In this document: positions 51,439 through 60,291 of the stretch, piece after piece
Numbering within the stretch: position 1 is the stretch's first letter
Layout: each line of letters begins with the position of its first letter
Source: Enterobacter asburiae
GTDB lineage: Bacteria; Pseudomonadota; Gammaproteobacteria; Enterobacterales; Enterobacteriaceae
Assembly (NCBI RefSeq): GCF_024599655.1
Contig: NZ_CP102247.1
Coordinates: 4,526,001-4,590,000 of the forward strand
DNA length: 64,000 nt
Direction of reading: 5' to 3'
Notes under the pieces: generated by a model
Database searches by the model: none
Told to the model about the DNA's origin: nothing
What the model saw: the letters and a program-made list of their open reading frames with translations, nothing else
Translations under genes and position numbers: made by a program

Positions 51439-52206
51439 TTATGCCTCACCAAGGTATGCGCGGATCACGTCCGGGTTGTTGCGGATCTCTTCCGGCGTGC
51501 CGTTTGCCAGCGGCGTGCCCTGGTTGACCACGTAGATACGGTCCGAAATGCCCATCACCAGCTTCATGTCGTGCTCAATCAGCAGGATGGTGGTGTCGTG
51601 ACTATCGCGCAGCTCGGCAATCAGCTCGTCCAGCTCTTTGGTCTCTTTCGGGTTGAGCCCTGCCGCCGGTTCGTCGAGCATCAGGATTTCCGGCTGCGTC
51701 ACCATGCAGCGCACAATTTCCAGGCGACGCTGGTCGCCGTAGGCCAGGTTGCTCGCCTGACGGTTGGCGTGCTGCAGCAGGCCAATTCGGTCGAGCCAGG
51801 TGGCGGCGCGGTCGAGCGCTTCATCCTGCGCGCGGCGGAAGGCCGGGGTTTTCAGCAGGCCGGAGAACAGCCCGGTTTTCAGCTGCTGATGCTGTGCCAC
51901 CAGCAGGTTCTCAATCACCGTCATCTCGCGGAACAGGCGCACGTGCTGGAAGGTACGCACCACGCCCATGCGGGCAATCTGCTGGCCCGGCAGCCCTTCC
52001 AGATGCTGGTCGCGCAGCATGATGGTGCCGCCCGTCGGCTTGTAGAAACCGGTCAGACAGTTAAAGACCGTGGTCTTTCCCGCGCCGTTCGGGCCAATCA
52101 GAGAGACAATCTCTTTCTTGTGCAGATCCAGATTCACGTTGTTGACCGCCAGCAGGCCGCCAAAACGCATCATCAGACCGTTAACGGATAATAATGGCTG
52201 ACTCAT
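51439..52206 (-). CDS. livG: LivG, ATPase of the branched-chain amino acid transporter
   Basis: Second ABC ATPase of the system, 255 residues. Walker A GPNGAGKTTVFNC, signature LAYGDQRRLEIVR (the Y/D variant usual in LivG), Walker B ILMLDEPAAGLNP. Overlaps livM by four bases. Confidence 0.97.
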   Translation of the reverse strand: MSQPLLSVNGLMMRFGGLLAVNNVNLDLHKKEIVSLIGPNGAGKTTVFNCLTGFYKPTGGTIMLRDQHLEGLPGQQIARMGVVRTFQHVRLFREMTVIENLLVAQHQQLKTGLFSGLLKTPAFRRAQDEALDRAATWLDRIGLLQHANRQASNLAYGDQRRLEIVRCMVTQPEILMLDEPAAGLNPKETKELDELIAELRDSHDTTILLIEHDMKLVMGISDRIYVVNQGTPLANGTPEEIRNNPDVIRAYLGEA

Positions 52207-53480
52207 GCCTGCTCTCCTTTCGCTTCCGCACTCTTAAGCTTCAGCTGTGGACGCGTCATCGGCAGCAGACCCTGCGGACGCCAGATCATCATCAGCACCA
52301 TCAAACCACCCAGCATCAGCATGCTGTATTCGTTAAAGTCGCGCATCAGCTCGCGCGAGACCACCAGCAGGATGGCCGCGAGGATAACGGCGAACTGCGA
52401 GCCCATCCCGCCGAGCACCACAATCGCCAGCACGAAGGCGGATTCGGCAAAGGTGAACGATTCCGGGCTAACGAAGCCCTGACGCGCGGCAAACAGCGTT
52501 CCGGCGAAACCGGCAAACGCGGCGCTGATGGTGAACGCGGTCAGCTTGATGCGGGTCGGGTTCAGGCCCAGGGAGCGGCAGGCGATCTCATCTTCACGCA
52601 GCGCTTCCCACGCGCGGCCCAGCGGCATGCGCAGCAGACGGTTAATCACGAACAGGGTAATCACCACCAGCAGCAGCGCCACCAGATAGAGCCAGATCAC
52701 GCGGTCGGACGGGTCGTACTTGATGCCAAAGAAATTGCTGAAGGTATCCCAGCCGCCTTCGCGGGCGGTACGGCTGAACTCCAGGCCGAAGAAGGTCGGT
52801 TTCGGGATCTGGCTGATGCCGTTCGGGCCGCCGGTCACTTCGGTGTTGTTGAGCAGCAGGATACGGACGATTTCGCCGAAGCCTAAGGTCACAATCGCCA
52901 GGTAGTCACCGCGCAGGCGCAGCACCGGGAAGCCAAGAAGGAAGCCCGCCGCGGCAGAGACCAGCCCCGCCAGCGGCAGGCAGGTCCAGAAGCCGAGACC
53001 GTAATAGTGGTTCAGCAGCGCGAAGGTGTAGGCGCCGATGGCGTAGAAGCCGCCGTAGCCCAGCACCAGCAGGCCAGAGAGCCCCACGACCACGTTCAGA
53101 CCGAGACCGAGAATCACGTAGATCATGGTCAGAGTGGCGATATCCACGGTGCCGCGAGACACCACAAACGGCCACGCCACGGCGGCCACCAGCAGCGCCA
53201 CGAGGAACAGCTTCTGCTTAACGGTAGAACCGTCGATTGCCGGCAGCACGAATTTCGGCCCGGAGACGTTTTTCAGCGTCTTCTGGAACAGCGGACGCAG
53301 CAGCTGGAACAGGAACACCACGGCGGTGCCGATAAACACCCACTGCCAGCGGATGTCGGGGGCGGTATCCACCACCAACTTCGTGCCGTCCAGACCTAAC
53401 TGGACGCCCATAAAGACGCCCGCCAGCACGAAGAACATGGCGGCAGAGAGCAGCGCCATTGCAAAATGCATCGGTTTCAT
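52203..53480 (-). CDS. livM: LivM, permease of the branched-chain amino acid transporter
   Basis: Inner-membrane permease, 425 residues, with an N-terminal extension of two or three helices beyond the common LivM core. The core has GLSGLLVLGYGGFYAIGAYT and the EAA-like cytoplasmic loop GRAWEALREDEIACRSLGLN. Overlaps livH by four bases and livG by four. Confidence 0.97.
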   Translation of the reverse strand: MKPMHFAMALLSAAMFFVLAGVFMGVQLGLDGTKLVVDTAPDIRWQWVFIGTAVVFLFQLLRPLFQKTLKNVSGPKFVLPAIDGSTVKQKLFLVALLVAAVAWPFVVSRGTVDIATLTMIYVILGLGLNVVVGLSGLLVLGYGGFYAIGAYTFALLNHYYGLGFWTCLPLAGLVSAAAGFLLGFPVLRLRGDYLAIVTLGFGEIVRILLLNNTEVTGGPNGISQIPKPTFFGLEFSRTAREGGWDTFSNFFGIKYDPSDRVIWLYLVALLLVVITLFVINRLLRMPLGRAWEALREDEIACRSLGLNPTRIKLTAFTISAAFAGFAGTLFAARQGFVSPESFTFAESAFVLAIVVLGGMGSQFAVILAAILLVVSRELMRDFNEYSMLMLGGLMVLMMIWRPQGLLPMTRPQLKLKSAEAKGEQA

Positions 53481-54403
53481 ACTTTCTCTACCTCCGGACG
53501 GCCCAGAATACCGGTAGGCATCACCAGCAGAACCAGAATCAGCAGGGCAAACGACACCACGTCTTTATATTCCGTGCTCAGGTACGCCGAAGAGAGCGCT
53601 TCCGCCACGCCCAGGATCAGGCCACCGATCATCGCGCCCGGAATACTGCCGATACCGCCCAGAACCGCCGCGGTGAAGGCTTTCATCCCGGCCATAAAGC
53701 CGATGTACGGGTTGATCACGCCGTAGAACTGGCCGAGCAGGACACCCGCCACCGCCGCCATCGCTGCGCCAATCACGAAGGTCAGGGCAATCACGCGGTC
53801 GGTGTTGATGCCGAGGAGACTCGCCATCTTCAGGTCTTCTGCACAGGCGCGGCAGGCGCGTCCCATACGCGAGTAGCGGATGAACAGCGTCAGGGCAAGC
53901 ATCGCAATAAAGGTCACGACCCAGATAACCAGCTGCATGGTGGTGATAGTGGCCGCGAAGTTTTCGCTGGCCCCCACAATCCACTGGCCGTTAAACAGGC
54001 TTGGCAGCGCCACGTCGCGCGAGCCTTCGGTCAGGCTGACGTAGTTTTGCAGGAAGATCGACATACCGATGGCGGAGATCAGCGCGATCAGGCGCTTGGA
54101 GCTGCGCACCGGCCGGTAGGCCACGCGCTCGATGCTCCAGCCGTAGGCGCTGGCTATCACAATCGCGCCGACAAACCCGGCGGCGACCAGCAGCCAGCTG
54201 CTGTCGATGCCCATCATCATCAGGGCGGCGATAATCATGAAGGAGACGTAGCTACCGATCATGTACACCTCGCCGTGGGCGAAGTTGATCATGCCGATAA
54301 TGCCGTAAACCATCGTATAGCCGATGGCGATCAGCGCGTAGGTGCTTCCCAGCGTAACGCCGTTAAACATCTGCTGCAGGAAATAGAGAAACTGCTCGGA
54401 CAT
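53477..54403 (-). CDS. livH: LivH, permease of the branched-chain amino acid transporter
   Basis: Inner-membrane permease, 308 residues, eight hydrophobic helices. It contains GMINFAHGEVYMIGSYVSFM and the EAA-like loop GRACRACAEDLKMASLLGIN. The ATG at 54403 gives the E. coli N terminus MSEQFLYFLQQMFNG; an ATG six bases upstream is the alternative. Follows livK after 46 bp. Confidence 0.97.
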   Translation of the reverse strand: MSEQFLYFLQQMFNGVTLGSTYALIAIGYTMVYGIIGMINFAHGEVYMIGSYVSFMIIAALMMMGIDSSWLLVAAGFVGAIVIASAYGWSIERVAYRPVRSSKRLIALISAIGMSIFLQNYVSLTEGSRDVALPSLFNGQWIVGASENFAATITTMQLVIWVVTFIAMLALTLFIRYSRMGRACRACAEDLKMASLLGINTDRVIALTFVIGAAMAAVAGVLLGQFYGVINPYIGFMAGMKAFTAAVLGGIGSIPGAMIGGLILGVAEALSSAYLSTEYKDVVSFALLILVLLVMPTGILGRPEVEKV

Positions 54404-54449
54404 ATGCAAACCTTTTTATACCCGCCCGTCATGCCGGGCGGTGGGATAA

Positions 54450-55559
54450 TTATTTGGCGGCCGAGGACGAACCGTCGGCGTGCCACTTAAAGACACCAAA
54501 CTCAAATCCCTTCAGATCGCCTTTCTCATCCCAGTTCAGCGGCCCAATCACGGTGTTCGCCCCGTGTGCTTTTAAATCTTTCACCAGATCCAGCGGTTCT
54601 TTGCTGCCGGAGCGATCCAGCGCGATGGCCAGAGACTGTACGGCCGCATAGGTGATCCAGACGTACGGACCGCTCGGATCTTTCTTCTGCGCCTTGAGCG
54701 CATCCACGATAGCCTTGTTGGCCGGATCCTGGTCATAGCGTTTTGGCATCGTCACCAGCATGCCTTCAGCAGAATCCCCCGCGATGTTTGACAGGGAGGC
54801 ATTGCCCACGCCCTCTGGCCCCATAAACTGGGTTTTCAGGCCAGTGGCGCGCGCCTGGCGCAGCATCTGGCCCATCTCCGGGTAGTAGCCGCCGTAGTAA
54901 ACGAAGTCGATGTTCTCTTTTTGCAGACGGGCTATCAGCGCGGAGAAGTCTTTCTCACCGGCGGTAATGCCGTCGAAGAAGACGATGTTCGCGCCGCCTT
55001 TTTTCAGGCCGTCCTGCACGGAGCGCGCCAGGCCTTCGCCGTACTGCTGTTTGTCATGAATAATGGCAATGCGCTGTGGCTTAACGGTCTCGAGGATGTA
55101 TTTGGCGGCGGTGGGACCCTGCGAGGAGTCCAGACCGGCGGTACGCATGATGTGCTGATAGCCGCGCTGGGTCAGCTCAGGGTTCGTTGCGCCTGGGGTG
55201 ATCATCAGGATGCCTTCGTCTTCGTAGATATCAGACGCAGGCTGGGTGGAGGATGAACACAGGTGGCCGATCACATACTGGATACCGTCGTTGACGATTT
55301 TGTTGGCGACCGCGACGGCCTGTTTTGGATCGCAGGCGTCGTCATATTCCACGCCCACCAGCTTGTCGCCCTTGATGCCGCCCTTGGCGTTGATGTCTTT
55401 AATGGCCTGCCGCGCGCCGTTGAACTCCATGTCACCCCACTGGGCAACAGGGCCGGACATCGCACCCACTACCGCAACTTTAATGTCGTCGGCCATAGCG
55501 GCATGCGAGATCGACAGTGCGACCATCCCCGCGATTAACGTCTTCGCGTTCCTTTTCAT
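54450..55559 (-). CDS. livK: LivK, leucine-specific binding protein
   Basis: Periplasmic binding protein specific for leucine, 369 residues. The signal peptide is MKRNAKTLIAGMVALSISHA then AMA-DD. Mature ligand-site segments include VGAMSGPVAQWGDMEFNGAR, HLCSSSTQPASDIYEDEG and YYGGYYPEMGQMLRQA. The tryptophan in AQWGDM and the tyrosine pair differ from LivJ and set leucine specificity. It delivers ligand to LivHMGF. Start at 55559 fits E. coli length. Lrp and leucine control is known in E. coli; no site is defined here. Confidence 0.97.
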   Translation of the reverse strand: MKRNAKTLIAGMVALSISHAAMADDIKVAVVGAMSGPVAQWGDMEFNGARQAIKDINAKGGIKGDKLVGVEYDDACDPKQAVAVANKIVNDGIQYVIGHLCSSSTQPASDIYEDEGILMITPGATNPELTQRGYQHIMRTAGLDSSQGPTAAKYILETVKPQRIAIIHDKQQYGEGLARSVQDGLKKGGANIVFFDGITAGEKDFSALIARLQKENIDFVYYGGYYPEMGQMLRQARATGLKTQFMGPEGVGNASLSNIAGDSAEGMLVTMPKRYDQDPANKAIVDALKAQKKDPSGPYVWITYAAVQSLAIALDRSGSKEPLDLVKDLKAHGANTVIGPLNWDEKGDLKGFEFGVFKWHADGSSSAAK

Positions 55560-55983
55560 CTCTGAATCCCCATTCGTGATGTCGTGTTTATATTTTGTTT
55601 TATTATGGTTAAAAAGCATTCTGTACTTTTAATGAACAACGCTATTTTTACCAGTGCCTTTAATGGTTTAGCGCAGGTTTTTGTCAAAAACCAGACTAAA
55701 ATCTCTATTTTTCAGGCGATTAAGCAAAGATAATATTCTGAAATCAGGCAGAGATAAACAAATAAAAGTGCAGTTTGCAGCATAAAATAACGGTACAAAG
55801 CGCCGAATAAATCACTGCCCTTCAGGTTAAAATTCTGCTTATTTTTCGATCCATGTGTTTTCAAGCTGCCCATCGCGTTGCCAAAAAACTAATCACCTGG
55901 TTAATGAGAATAAAAAGAGGAAGCCGCTGAGTGAATAAATTGAGTACACTGCCCCTACTCAATCTGATTTGGACAAGTAGCTA
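55560..55983. promoter_or_regulatory. Divergent livK/panM intergenic region
   Basis: AT-rich 424-bp region with no believable gene or strong hairpin. It must hold the livK promoter and leader and the panM promoter. Runs of A and T could bind Lrp, but I cannot define a site. Confidence 0.5.
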
Positions 55984-56373
55984 ATGAAACTGACTATCGT
56001 GCGTCTGGTGACCTTTAGCGACCAGGATCATATCGACCTGGGCAAGATCTGGCCGGAATATTCCCCTTCGTCGCTGCGCGTTGATGAGACCCACCGTATT
56101 TATGCCGCGCGTTTTAACGAGCGCCTGCTGGCTGCGGTTCGCGTAACCCTGAGCGGTACAGAAGGGGCGCTGGACTCGCTGCGCGTACGTGACGTCACCC
56201 GTCGTCGCGGTGTGGGACAGTATTTAATTGAAGAAGTGATCCGTGAAAACCCGAGCGTGACCTCATGGTGGATGGCCGACGTGGGCGTGGAAGACCGCGG
56301 CGTGATGGCGGCGTTTATGCAGGCGTTAGGGTTTACGGCGCAGGAGAGCGGGTGGGAGAAGCGCCAGGATTGA
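55984..56373 (+). CDS. panM: PanM (PanZ), PanD maturation factor
   Basis: GNAT-fold protein (formerly YhhK), 129 residues. It binds pro-PanD and coenzyme A or acetyl-CoA, triggers PanD self-cleavage to active aspartate decarboxylase, and gives feedback control of pantothenate synthesis. Acetyl-CoA site VTRRRGVGQYLIEEV and DSLRVRDVTRRR are conserved. Single gene between livK and livJ, as in E. coli. Confidence 0.95.
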   Translation: MKLTIVRLVTFSDQDHIDLGKIWPEYSPSSLRVDETHRIYAARFNERLLAAVRVTLSGTEGALDSLRVRDVTRRRGVGQYLIEEVIRENPSVTSWWMADVGVEDRGVMAAFMQALGFTAQESGWEKRQD

Positions 56374-56402
56374 TTTGTGCGGCCTGATGCGTGCGGTGCG
56401 GC

Positions 56403-56443
56403 CTGATGCCCTCACCCCGGCCCTCTCCCACGGGGAGAGGGAG
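56403..56443. repeat. CTCACCC-type repeat after panM
   Basis: CTGATGCCCTCACCCCGGCC then CTCTCCCACGGGGAGAGGGA, a single-arm copy nearly identical to the one at 21221-21262, including the preceding GCGGCCTGATGC. Confidence 0.85.
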
Positions 56444-56452
56444 AAAACATTA

Positions 56453-56478
56453 AAAAAGGCAACTTACGTTGCCTTTTT
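56453..56478. terminator. Bidirectional terminator between panM and livJ
   Basis: AAAAAGGCAAC-TTAC-GTTGCCTTTTT, a perfect stem with A and T flanks, between the convergent panM and livJ stops. Confidence 0.92.
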
Positions 56479-56482
56479 GCTT

Positions 56483-57583
56483 TTATTTGGCGTCTGTCGC
56501 CGTGCCGTTCGCATGCCAGTCAAACACGCCGAACTCGAAGCCCTTCAGATCGCCCTTCGCGTCCCAGGACAGCGGCCCCATGACGGTGTCGACAGTGTTC
56601 GCTTTCAGCCAGGTGGCAATCTCAGCCGGATCGGCTGACTGGTTCAGGCCCGCCTGCAGAGACTGCAGCGCCGCGTAGGTGGTCCAGACGAACGCGCCGC
56701 TTGGATCCTGTTTCTTCGCCTTGATGGCATCCACGATAGGTTTGTTCGCAGGGACCTGGTCGTAGTTCTTCGGCTTGGTCACCAGCAGGCCTTCGGCTGA
56801 TTCACCCGCAATGTTAGACAGGGACACGTTCGCCACGCCTTCCGGACCCATAAACTGGGTTTTCAGGCCTGCAGCGCGCGCCTGGCGCAGGATCTGGCCC
56901 ATTTCCGGGTGGTAGCCACCGTAGTAAACGAAATCAATATTCTCTTTCTTCAGACGCGCTACCAGGGTGGAGAAGTCTTTCTCACCAGCGGTGATCCCGT
57001 CGAAGAACACCACGTCGGCATTCGCTTTCTTGAGGTTGTCCTGCACTGAACGCGCCAGACCTTCACCGTACTGCTGCTTGTCATGAACGATGGCAATGCG
57101 CTTCGGCTTCACTTTTTCAACGATGTATTTCGCCGCGGTTGGTCCCTGGTCAGAGTCCAGACCGGTGGTGCGCAGGGTCAGCTTGTAGCCACGCGCGGTC
57201 AGCTCTGGTGCGGTCGCCGCCGGGGTGATCATCAGAATACCTTCATCTTCGTAGATGTCAGACGCCGGCTGGGTAGAGGAAGAGCACAGGTGACCGATAA
57301 CGTATTTGATCCCGTCGTTCACCACTTTGTTCGCGACCGCGACCGCTTGTTTCGGGTCACAGGCATCATCATATTTTACGATCTGCAGTTTTTCGCCTTT
57401 GATACCGCCCTTAGCATTAATGTCTGCAACCGCCTGCTCAGCGCCGGTAAATTCCTGGTCGCCGTACTGTGCTACCGGACCGGACATTGCGCCAACCACG
57501 GCCACCTTGATGTCTGCCTGTGCCATGGTGCTGAATGCCAACGCGATACATCCTGCCAGTAACGCTTTACCCTTCATGTTCAT
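56483..57583 (-). CDS. livJ: LivJ, Leu/Ile/Val-binding protein
   Basis: Periplasmic binding protein for leucine, isoleucine and valine, 366 residues, sharing the LivHMGF permease with LivK. The signal peptide is MNMKGKALLAGCIALAFSTM then AQA. Ligand region VGAMSGPVAQYGDQEFTGAE has Tyr where LivK has Trp. It is about three-quarters identical to LivK by eye, including the same HLCSSSTQPASDIYEDEG segment. The start at 57583 matches E. coli; the longer frame reads into the leader. Confidence 0.97.
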   Translation of the reverse strand: MNMKGKALLAGCIALAFSTMAQADIKVAVVGAMSGPVAQYGDQEFTGAEQAVADINAKGGIKGEKLQIVKYDDACDPKQAVAVANKVVNDGIKYVIGHLCSSSTQPASDIYEDEGILMITPAATAPELTARGYKLTLRTTGLDSDQGPTAAKYIVEKVKPKRIAIVHDKQQYGEGLARSVQDNLKKANADVVFFDGITAGEKDFSTLVARLKKENIDFVYYGGYHPEMGQILRQARAAGLKTQFMGPEGVANVSLSNIAGESAEGLLVTKPKNYDQVPANKPIVDAIKAKKQDPSGAFVWTTYAALQSLQAGLNQSADPAEIATWLKANTVDTVMGPLSWDAKGDLKGFEFGVFDWHANGTATDAK

Positions 57584-57748
57584 CCTGAGATTCCCCATTA
57601 TTATGGTTATTACGATTGTTGTGATGTTGTTGTGCAGCGCTTTATTTCAGTTATAGGTGTGCTGTTCGCGCTTTTTCAGCATACTCTGCTAAAACATACC
57701 CGATTTTTATGATTTTGGAATAGCTAATTTGAAATGAATATATGATAA

Positions 57749-57772
57749 GCCCGGCAGGAATTTCCGCCGGGC
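57749..57772 (-). terminator. Probable terminator of the aminotransferase gene
   Basis: Minus-strand GCCCGGC-GGAAATTCCT-GCCGGGC followed by TTATCATAT, nine bases past the stop; the inner GGAA/TTCC can also pair. The U-run is poor. Confidence 0.55.
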
Positions 57773-57780
57773 GCGTGGCT

Positions 57781-59046
57781 TTAACGTGTCAGCGATGCGG
57801 AGATAATGTCCAGCGCTTTGCGGAACTGCGCTTCAGGGATAGTCAGCGGATAGAGGAAACGAATGACGTTGCCGTAGACGCCGCAGCTCAGAAGGAGCAG
57901 CCCTTCCTGCAACGCGCGCTCCTGGACCTGGCGGGTAAATTCCGGCGAAGGCTGACCCGTTTGCGGGTCGTTAAACTCCACCGCCACCATCGAGCCCTGC
58001 GCGCGAATGTCAGCGATATACGGGCAGTGTTCCTTCGCCTTGTTCAGCACTTCCACCAGGTGATGGCCAAGATGCGCCGAGCGCGTGCAGAGATCCTCTT
58101 CATCAATCACGTCGAGCACGGCATGCGCCGCCGCAATCGCCAGCGGGTTTCCGGCGTAGGTACCGCCCAGCCCGCCCGGCGCGGGTGCGTCCATCACCTC
58201 CGCACGGCCCGACACAGCAGAGAGCGGCATCCCGCCCGCCAGGCTTTTCGCCATGGTGATCAGATCGGGCTTCACGCAGTGGTGTTCCATCGAGAACAGC
58301 TTGCCGGTACGGGCGAAACCGCTTTGCACCTCGTCGGCAATCAGCAAAATACCGTGGGTGTCGCACAGGGCGCGCAGGGCCTGCATAAAATCAGCTGGCG
58401 CAATGTTGAAACCGCCCTCGCCCTGAACCGGTTCGAGAATAATGGCCGCGACCTGGTCGGGAGCGATATCCGCTTTAAAGATGCGTTCCAGGCTTTTCAA
58501 CGCTTCCGCCGTGCTAACGCCGTGCAGTTCATTCGGATACTGCGCGTGATACACCGAACCGGGGAATGGGCCAAAACCGAGCTTGTACGGCGCAACTTTG
58601 CCGGTCAGCGCCATGGTCATAAAGGTACGGCCGTGGAACGCGCCGCCGAAGGTGATAAGGCCGGGACGTTTGGTGTACGCCCGGGCAATTTTGACCGCGT
58701 TTTCGACCGCCTCTGCCCCCGTAGAAAAGAAGGCTGTCTTGGCGGGTCCGTCAACGGGCACGCGCTGGTTGATGCGCTCGGCAAGCGCGACGTAGCTTTC
58801 GTACGGCACAATCTGGTACGCCGTATGGGTAAACGCGTGGAGTTGTTTTTCAATGGCGGAAATGACTTTTGGATGGCGATGGCCGGTATTCAGCACCGCG
58901 ATCCCGGCGGCGAAGTCGATGTACTCGTTGCCTTCCACGTCCCACACCGTGGCGTTTTCAGCTTTATCGGCATAGAAGTTACACATCACGCCGATACCGC
59001 GCGGCGTCGCCTGTAAACGCCGGTCGTTCAGTTCGTTATTTTTCAC
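57781..59046 (-). CDS. PuuE/GabT-type 4-aminobutyrate aminotransferase
   Basis: PLP-dependent class III aminotransferase, 421 residues, the length of E. coli PuuE. It resembles PuuE more than GabT in RGIGVMCNFYADKAENATVW and HTAYQIVPYESYVALAERIN. PLP features are TGAEAVENAVKIARA (phosphate), ADEVQSGFARTGKLF and the Schiff-base lysine in TMAKSLAGGMPLS. Likely reaction: 4-aminobutyrate + 2-oxoglutarate to succinate semialdehyde + glutamate. It sits alone between livJ and rpoH, where E. coli K-12 has nothing; no puu or gab genes are nearby, so its substrate may differ. Confidence 0.85.
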   Translation of the reverse strand: MKNNELNDRRLQATPRGIGVMCNFYADKAENATVWDVEGNEYIDFAAGIAVLNTGHRHPKVISAIEKQLHAFTHTAYQIVPYESYVALAERINQRVPVDGPAKTAFFSTGAEAVENAVKIARAYTKRPGLITFGGAFHGRTFMTMALTGKVAPYKLGFGPFPGSVYHAQYPNELHGVSTAEALKSLERIFKADIAPDQVAAIILEPVQGEGGFNIAPADFMQALRALCDTHGILLIADEVQSGFARTGKLFSMEHHCVKPDLITMAKSLAGGMPLSAVSGRAEVMDAPAPGGLGGTYAGNPLAIAAAHAVLDVIDEEDLCTRSAHLGHHLVEVLNKAKEHCPYIADIRAQGSMVAVEFNDPQTGQPSPEFTRQVQERALQEGLLLLSCGVYGNVIRFLYPLTIPEAQFRKALDIISASLTR

Positions 59047-59136
59047 CCTGTCCCCCTGAGAAAGTCGCCTGCTTAGCGCATCAGTAAGTGTTTGCCAGGG
59101 GGAGGGAATTCGCCAGAGCGGGCGCTAAAAAAACAA

Positions 59137-59162
59137 AACCCCCAGACTCTCATCCAGGGGTT
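59137..59162 (-). terminator. Intrinsic terminator of rpoH
   Basis: Minus-strand AACCCC-TGGATGAGAGTCTG-GGGGTT followed by TTGTTTTTTTAG, 20 bp past the rpoH stop. Confidence 0.8.
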
Positions 59163-59182
59163 CTCGGTGTACTTCGCGGAAA

Positions 59183-60040
59183 TTACGCTTCGATAGCGGC
59201 GCGAAGTTTTTTCATGGCGTTCTTTTCAAGCTGACGGACACGTTCCGCAGAAACGCCGTAGCGGTCGGCCAGCTCCTGCAGCGTGGACTTGTTGTCTTCG
59301 TCCAGCCAGCGGGCGCGGATAATATCCTGGCTACGTTCGTCGAGGCCTTCCATCGCATGGGTCAGCTTGTTCGCGGCCTGATCTTCCCAGTTATCCTCTT
59401 CGATGCCATCAGCAAAGTTAGAGGTTTTATCCTGGAGATACAGAACCGGTGCCATCGGCTGGCTGTCAGATGCGTCGTCGTCGGAGGACATATCAAAGGT
59501 CATGTCCTGCGCGGCCATACGGGATTCCATCTCACGCACGTCTTTGCTGGTTACGCCCAGCTCGCGCGCCACCATTTCCACTTCATCCTGGTTGAACCAG
59601 CCCAGACGCTGCTTGGTTTTACGCAGGTTAAAGAACAGTTTGCGCTGCGCTTTTGTCGTGGCGACTTTCACGATACGCCAGTTGCGCAGCACGTATTCGT
59701 GAATTTCTGCTTTGATCCAGTGCACGGCGAAGGAGACCAGTCGCACACCCACTTCCGGGTTGAAGCGACGTACAGCCTTCATCAGACCGATGTTACCTTC
59801 CTGAATCAAGTCCGCCTGCGGCAGGCCGTAGCCCGCATAATTACGAGCAACGTGAACAACAAAGCGCAGGTGAGACAGGATCAGCGTCTTAGCTGCTTCC
59901 AGATCGCCCTGGTAATGCAGCTTTTCAGCAAGCTCCTTTTCTTCCTCGGCCGTTAACATCGGCCAGGTGTTCGCAGCCCGGATATAAGATTCCAGGTTAC
60001 CAACAGGGGCTAAAGCTAAAGTTTGCATTTCTTTGGTCAT
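59183..60040 (-). CDS. rpoH: Heat-shock sigma factor RpoH (sigma-32)
   Basis: Sigma-70-family factor directing heat-shock transcription, 285 residues. Region 2 includes NYAGYGLPQADLIQEGNIGL and VRLVSFAVHWIKAEIHEYVL; the RpoH box QRKLFFNLRKTKQRLGW is intact; region 4.2 ends in YGVSAERVRQLEKNAMKKLR. In E. coli the mRNA start region folds into a thermosensor; the 5' coding sequence is similar enough to suggest the same. The 251-bp upstream region separates it from ftsX and must hold its several promoters. Confidence 0.98.
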   Translation of the reverse strand: MTKEMQTLALAPVGNLESYIRAANTWPMLTAEEEKELAEKLHYQGDLEAAKTLILSHLRFVVHVARNYAGYGLPQADLIQEGNIGLMKAVRRFNPEVGVRLVSFAVHWIKAEIHEYVLRNWRIVKVATTKAQRKLFFNLRKTKQRLGWFNQDEVEMVARELGVTSKDVREMESRMAAQDMTFDMSSDDDASDSQPMAPVLYLQDKTSNFADGIEEDNWEDQAANKLTHAMEGLDERSQDIIRARWLDEDNKSTLQELADRYGVSAERVRQLEKNAMKKLRAAIEA

Positions 60041-60291
60041 TCATTCCTCTCAATGTTTCTTCTGGTCCAGGTCGTCCCCGTCAGGCAACAACCATGCCAA
60101 AGCGTTTGAGCAACGAGATTAGCATTCACTCTTTTATCAGACAGTGATTTTATCCACAAGTTCCAGGTGCAACGGTGAATAAATTACGCACAAAATGTGA
60201 CATGGAAATGATAACAGGGGGAGCGACAACAGGGACGCTTTCCCTGCAGAGCGAACATCTCGGTGCAGGGAAAGATTATATCACGCTTTTA

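Noticed and set aside
57742..59016. Plus-strand open frame of 424 codons opposite the aminotransferase
   Set aside because: No domain is recognisable, and the minus strand encodes a full-length class III aminotransferase.
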